A stretch of DNA of 12,562 nucleotides from contig NW_014013439.1 of assembly GCF_000611645.1 (NCBI RefSeq), forward strand, positions 1 to 12,562. Direction: 5' to 3'. Positions 9,564 through 12,562 of the stretch are shown here, one piece after another. How positions within the stretch are numbered: position 1 is the first letter of the stretch; every line of letters starts with the position of its first letter. The notes below the pieces were generated by a model that made no database searches, was not told the DNA's origin, and saw only the letters and a list, made by a program, of their open reading frames with translations. The DNA is from Monoraphidium neglectum. Its lineage: Eukaryota > Chlorophyta > Chlorophyceae > Sphaeropleales > Selenastraceae. The translations under genes were made by a program, and so were the position numbers.

Positions 9564-10153
9564 GCTGAGTGCTCTGGCGTTGGACAGTATTGGACACATT
9601 GGGCATACATTCTGCAAGATGTGCGACATAGGTTCTGCCTCAATTACTTGTGCAGTTGGTGGTGTTGTTACGGTTCTTTTGTTGCATGTTGGCAGCGGAT
9701 TGCATTACATGTTTTCACAATTTCAAATCAATCTGCAGAGTCTGTGCTTTCAAGACACCGTGCAGCATTGCTGGACCGGGCTGGTCAGAGCAATAAGTTT
9801 GTATCCCTTCATTCATCAACTCCTCAGCAATGCCGCAATCCTCCCCCTCCTGCTTGGTGTCACGAGCCACTTCATGCTTGTGTTTCATTGTCACATACAC
9901 TCGCTCCTCCTCCGATTTCGTTGGCACCCCTTGCCTGCACCCTTTGAGGCCTCTTGTCACGTCACTGTCTGTTGTGTGTTTGGGTTCCCCCTTGGCCTTC
10001 GTGCAGCTGCGTTGGCACAACGGCTTTAACAGCTCACTGCGTGCCAGCAGGGTGCCGTGAGGGGTTCACCTGCCGTTGGTTGGACCCTGGCGCTGTTCAG
10101 CAAGCGAACACACTCCTGATTCGTAAGGCCTTCCTGGACTTGGGGCGAGGCTT

Positions 10154-10158
10154 TTACA
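10154..10158 (-). promoter_or_regulatory. Candidate TGTAA polyadenylation signal, UGT gene
   Basis: TTACA on the plus strand reads TGTAA on the minus strand, about 325 bases after the UGT stop. It lies 12 bases from the opposed signal of the GT47 gene. If both are used, the two transcripts would overlap by a few tens of bases. Confidence 0.35.
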
Positions 10159-10169
10159 GTTCACACGCC

Positions 10170-10174
10170 TGTAA
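10170..10174 (+). promoter_or_regulatory. Candidate TGTAA polyadenylation signal, GT47 gene
   Basis: TGTAA is the usual polyadenylation signal in Chlamydomonas and its relatives. This is the first TGTAA on the plus strand after the GT47 stop, about 600 bases downstream. A five-base motif is weak evidence alone. Confidence 0.35.
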
Positions 10175-10180
10175 CCAGAA

Positions 10181-10225
10181 TTCCAAGCGCTGACAGCAAA
10201 GTGAAGTTCCAAGTGCTGACAGCAA
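10181..10225. repeat. Two 19-bp direct repeats, 26-bp period
   Basis: TTCCAAGCGCTGACAGCAA at 10181-10199 recurs at 10207-10225 with one C-to-T change. The repeats lie just past the candidate poly(A) signals, so probably at or beyond the GT47 transcript end. Confidence 0.85.
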
Positions 10226-10321
10226 TAACAATGGAAGTTTGTCAGCCGGGTGCAAGTTGGGGCGTTTGACCGCATGAGAATTCCTAAAGCATGACATAGG
10301 TGGAAAGTTCTGTCAGAGGGC

Positions 10322-10397
10322 GTGGTGAAAAGCAAGCATATGATTGCTTGCATGTGGGAGTGGTGAAAAGCAAGCATATGATTGCTTGCATGTGGGC
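10322..10397. repeat. Two tandem 38-bp repeats, each with a short hairpin
   Basis: The 38-base unit beginning GTGGTGAAAAGCAAGC occurs at 10322-10359 and immediately again at 10360-10397, identical except for the last base. Each unit contains GCAAGCA, six bases, then TGCTTGC, a 7-bp inverted repeat. It lies in the presumed 3' UTR of the minus-strand UGT gene. Confidence 0.9.
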
Positions 10398-10480
10398 TTG
10401 CTTTGGCCTGCATGATACCATCTCAATCAACAGCACAGCCCTAACACCCGCGCACGCACACACCGCAGCCAAAGCTGGCA

Positions 10481-12562
10481 TCACTCCCGCTTCTTTGCGT
10501 GGAATTCGGCCTCGCCTTCCCTTTTCCCGCCACCCCGCGCTCGCCAGGTGAGCATGACAGCTGCCGCGGCCAGCGTGCCCAGCACGGCCGCAGCGGCGGC
10601 GGCGCAGACAGCGATGACATCAGCATTTGAAGCCGCCCACCACGGCATCCGGCTGCTGGGGGGCATGAGGTGGGACCACCCATAATTCAGGGCCATCTCC
10701 AGCAGATCTGCGGCCGCATCTTTGGAGCGCCTGCCGGCGATGGCGGCCAGGCCGCGCATGCGGTTGGCGGCTGCACGGAAGCTGCCGTTCTTGTCCTCCA
10801 GGATCGTGGTCAGCGCGGGGCCCAGCGCGCCAGACCGGACGTCGCCCCTGTAGTTAGTCAGGGAGAAGCGAGCTGCCGTCAGACAAGGGCAGCATGCCCC
10901 CAAGACATGCGCCTGCAGGGGCGCCACGCAAAAGCGAAAGGTTGGGTCAACGCTCAGGCCCAGCCCGCAAGTGCGGCCTTGAAGCGAGCGCCACCCACCT
11001 CGTGAGTCCGACGGCCATGCCCAGCTCTGACAGCTTGGCAGCGTTGGTGCACTGGTCGCCTGCACGCACGCGCGCGGGGGTGTTAAGGCCTTGCCTCCCT
11101 CAGAATCCAGGGCTCCTGCGGATACCGATGCCTGCCCATCGTGGGGCTGCTCGGCAACCGCTGCCCTGCGCGCGCACGCCGCCTGCTGCGCAGCGCGCCC
11201 CAGGACCGGCACGGGACTGGCGGATTTGAAAGCGGCTGATGCATCGCCGCGAGGTATCTGTCCACTCCAATGGTTAGCAATCAAAGACGCGTCGCACCTT
11301 GGACACACATGATGACCATCGGCAGGCCCGCTCTCATCGCCTCGTGGCACGACTCGATCCCGCCGTGGGACACGAACGCGGCCGTCGCTGCGTGGCGTAG
11401 CACTGCGCCCTGCGGCACCCAGCGCTGCAGCAGGACGCCGCGCGGCAGCGCGGCCCCTTCAAAGGCCGGCGCGTTCTTCGGCGAAGTCGCCCAGATCGCG
11501 CCGTCGGCCAGGCCAGACTCTAAGACCGCCTCGAGCGCCTGCGTGCGTGGGATTGGAAGCGGGCGTCACCATGAAAAGGGTGAGGTGCGCACATTAGCAC
11601 CAGCGTCGGGCAAGGCGGCGAGAGCAGGGCTGCCTTCCAGGAGTTTCGTAGAAAGTCCCTTGCGGCTGGTTGCCAGTGAGGCTGTCACCAGATACGAGCT
11701 TCCCACAGCGCTGGCAGCCGCGCAAGGATCCCACGAGCTCTGCTGGTTGTACCACCAGCAACGACCCCAGCGGGAGCTTGCCTGAACAAAGGCCCGCACG
11801 TCGCGCGGTGCCAGCACCACCCATTGGCCCAGGGCGACGTACACCACTCGTCGCCGCCCCTCCAAAAACGCCTCCAGCTCGGGCGTCAGCTGCGCGTGCG
11901 GCGCACGTGCATGCGTGCGTCGACAGTCATATGCGTGCCGCAAGCACGACTCCGAGCAAGCAAGCAGGCAGGGCAGATGCAAAAGCGCGCGGCCTCCGCC
12001 AGCGGTCGGTACGCCTGGCAGGCACAAGGCAGGCGGGCTTTCATCCGCAAGGCTGACCCCTACCGTGCTCGCGCGAATGTCAAACGGCCCCTCCCTTCAG
12101 CCCTGCACCCAAGAAAGCTCGCTGCCACCCTATCCACACGGGGGGTCGCCGAGCCGCTCCTAAGGCCGCCCCATCGCGCGCCACACGAGTGCCAAAGCGC
12201 GGCGCGCCAGCGCACCATTGAATTCTCGTGCGTGTCGACGGGCCCGACCAGATGCACTAATGGGTCCAAAGGCCGCGGCACCTCGAAGCCTGCGAAGGTG
12301 GTGACGATCTTGAGGCTGGCCGCCCACCTCTTTGCCGGGTGGCTGTACATCGGCTCGACGCCGAGCCTTTGAGAAAGACCCCGGCGGGGACGCAAGGCGG
12401 CAGGGAGGGAGGGCACGTCAGCAGGCCGGTTGCCGCAGGCCCCGGATACGCTGGGGCAGCATAGTCTTGCAGTGTCAGGCGAGGGGCCATGCAGCCGGCG
12501 GGCCAGCTGCGTGGTGCAAGCTGCGGCGGGTCCATCACGCGGCGCACCGCGCCCGACTGCAC
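10481..12562 (-). CDS. UDP-glycosyltransferase (GT1 family), ER membrane-anchored; 5' part beyond the window
   Basis: UGTs move a sugar from a UDP-sugar to a small lipophilic acceptor such as a sterol, lipid or phenolic; the acceptor is unknown here. Inferred exons: to 12450 (weak), 12366-12216, 11889-11782, 11538-11298, 11059-10999, 10847-10481. Phases agree throughout the last four. The donor-binding domain reads VVYVALGQW, GAIWATSP, LLQRWVPQGAVLRHAA, FVSHGGIESCHEAM, GLPMVIMC and GDQCTNAAKLSELGMAVGL. After SRMPWWAASNADVIAVC comes an Ala/Val/Leu-rich membrane span (about 10550-10625), then a basic tail ending KKRE and TGA at 10481-10483. That matches animal-type UGTs: luminal catalytic part, single C-terminal span, cytosolic dilysine retrieval signal. 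The acceptor-binding half is mostly missing. Odd points are Glu at the usual HGGxN Asn position and a GC donor at 11781. The exon 12366-12216 end could instead be 12240. The GT47 gene is convergent. Confidence 0.85.
10848..10998 (-). other. GT-AG intron with textbook branch point (UGT gene)
   Basis: Donor CACGAG|GTGGGT and acceptor CTGACTAACTACAG|GGG join VGLT to RGDVRSGAL in phase 2. CTGACTAAC is an almost perfect branch-point match very close to the acceptor, which supports this boundary. Confidence 0.8.
11539..11781 (-). other. Probable GC-AG intron of the UGT gene
   Basis: On the minus strand the exon ends RDVRAFVQ at CAG|GCAAGC, matching the usual GC-donor consensus AG|GCAAG. The acceptor is GCACGCAG|GCGCTC. 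The join gives FVQ-ALEAVLESGLADG in phase 0, as expected before the GAIW segment of UGTs. No GT near 11782 gives this frame. Confidence 0.75.

Larger units (their letters stand above)
9564..10480. other. Intergenic region between convergent genes (3' UTRs)
   Basis: The 0.9 kb between the GT47 stop and the UGT stop has no open frame with a recognisable domain. It is more T-rich than the exons, as expected for 3' untranslated sequence of both genes. It holds two pairs of small tandem repeats and one opposed pair of TGTAA motifs, listed separately. Confidence 0.6.

Noticed and set aside
9193..10029. Plus-strand 278-codon frame crossing the GT47 stop
   Set aside because: Its first part is an alternative frame of exon 18 and its second part is 3' UTR; the hydrophobic stretch comes from T-rich DNA.
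11270..11785. Plus-strand frame of 171 codons
   Set aside because: It is antisense to the best-conserved UGT exon and has no domain.
1..12562. Bacterial operon, CRISPR array, transposon or viral insertion
   Set aside because: No ribosome-binding sites, operon-like spacing, spacer-repeat pattern, transposase, integrase or terminal inverted repeats; the genes carry spliceosomal introns throughout.

Overview
This window looks like nuclear DNA of a green alga (Chlorophyta). It is GC-rich, and its genes are cut into many short exons by introns of about 140-390 bases. Donors are mostly GTG-type and acceptors mostly end in GCAG. One gene has the EGF-plus-exostosin layout that is expanded in green algae. 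No rRNA, tRNA, CRISPR array, phage gene, transposon or bacterial-style operon was seen. I cannot name the genus.

Layout. (1) About 22-1694, minus strand: a gene for an mTERF-repeat protein, probably imported into an organelle, with an N-terminal Arg/Gln-rich helical region and a pure (AGC)16 serine tract. Both its ends are uncertain. (2) 1695-2855: a gene-poor stretch between divergent genes, probably holding both promoters. (3) 2856-9563, plus strand: the main gene, which I reassembled as 18 exons giving one unbroken frame of about 981 residues. It has a signal peptide, EGF-like cysteine modules, a GT47 exostosin-type glycosyltransferase domain, and a long low-complexity tail. (4) 9564-10480: the region between two convergent genes, with two small tandem repeats and opposed TGTAA poly(A)-signal candidates. 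(5) 10481 to beyond 12562, minus strand: the C-terminal part of a UDP-glycosyltransferase (GT1) with an animal-like layout: sugar-donor domain, one membrane span, short basic tail, and a terminal dilysine signal (KKRE) for ER retrieval.

Regions 3 and 5 both encode enzymes expected in the secretory pathway, a luminal or extracellular exostosin-like enzyme and an ER-anchored UGT. Nothing shows that they act together. The best observations are about gene structure: three introns appear to use GC instead of GT as donor, there is a 20-base micro-exon, and one GC-AG intron is a multiple of three with no stop, so its retention would insert 98 residues. The UGT donor-binding motif also has Glu where Asn is usual. 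I found no convincing new multi-gene system. All splice sites were inferred by eye from consensus sequence, phase and family conservation, with no transcript evidence.
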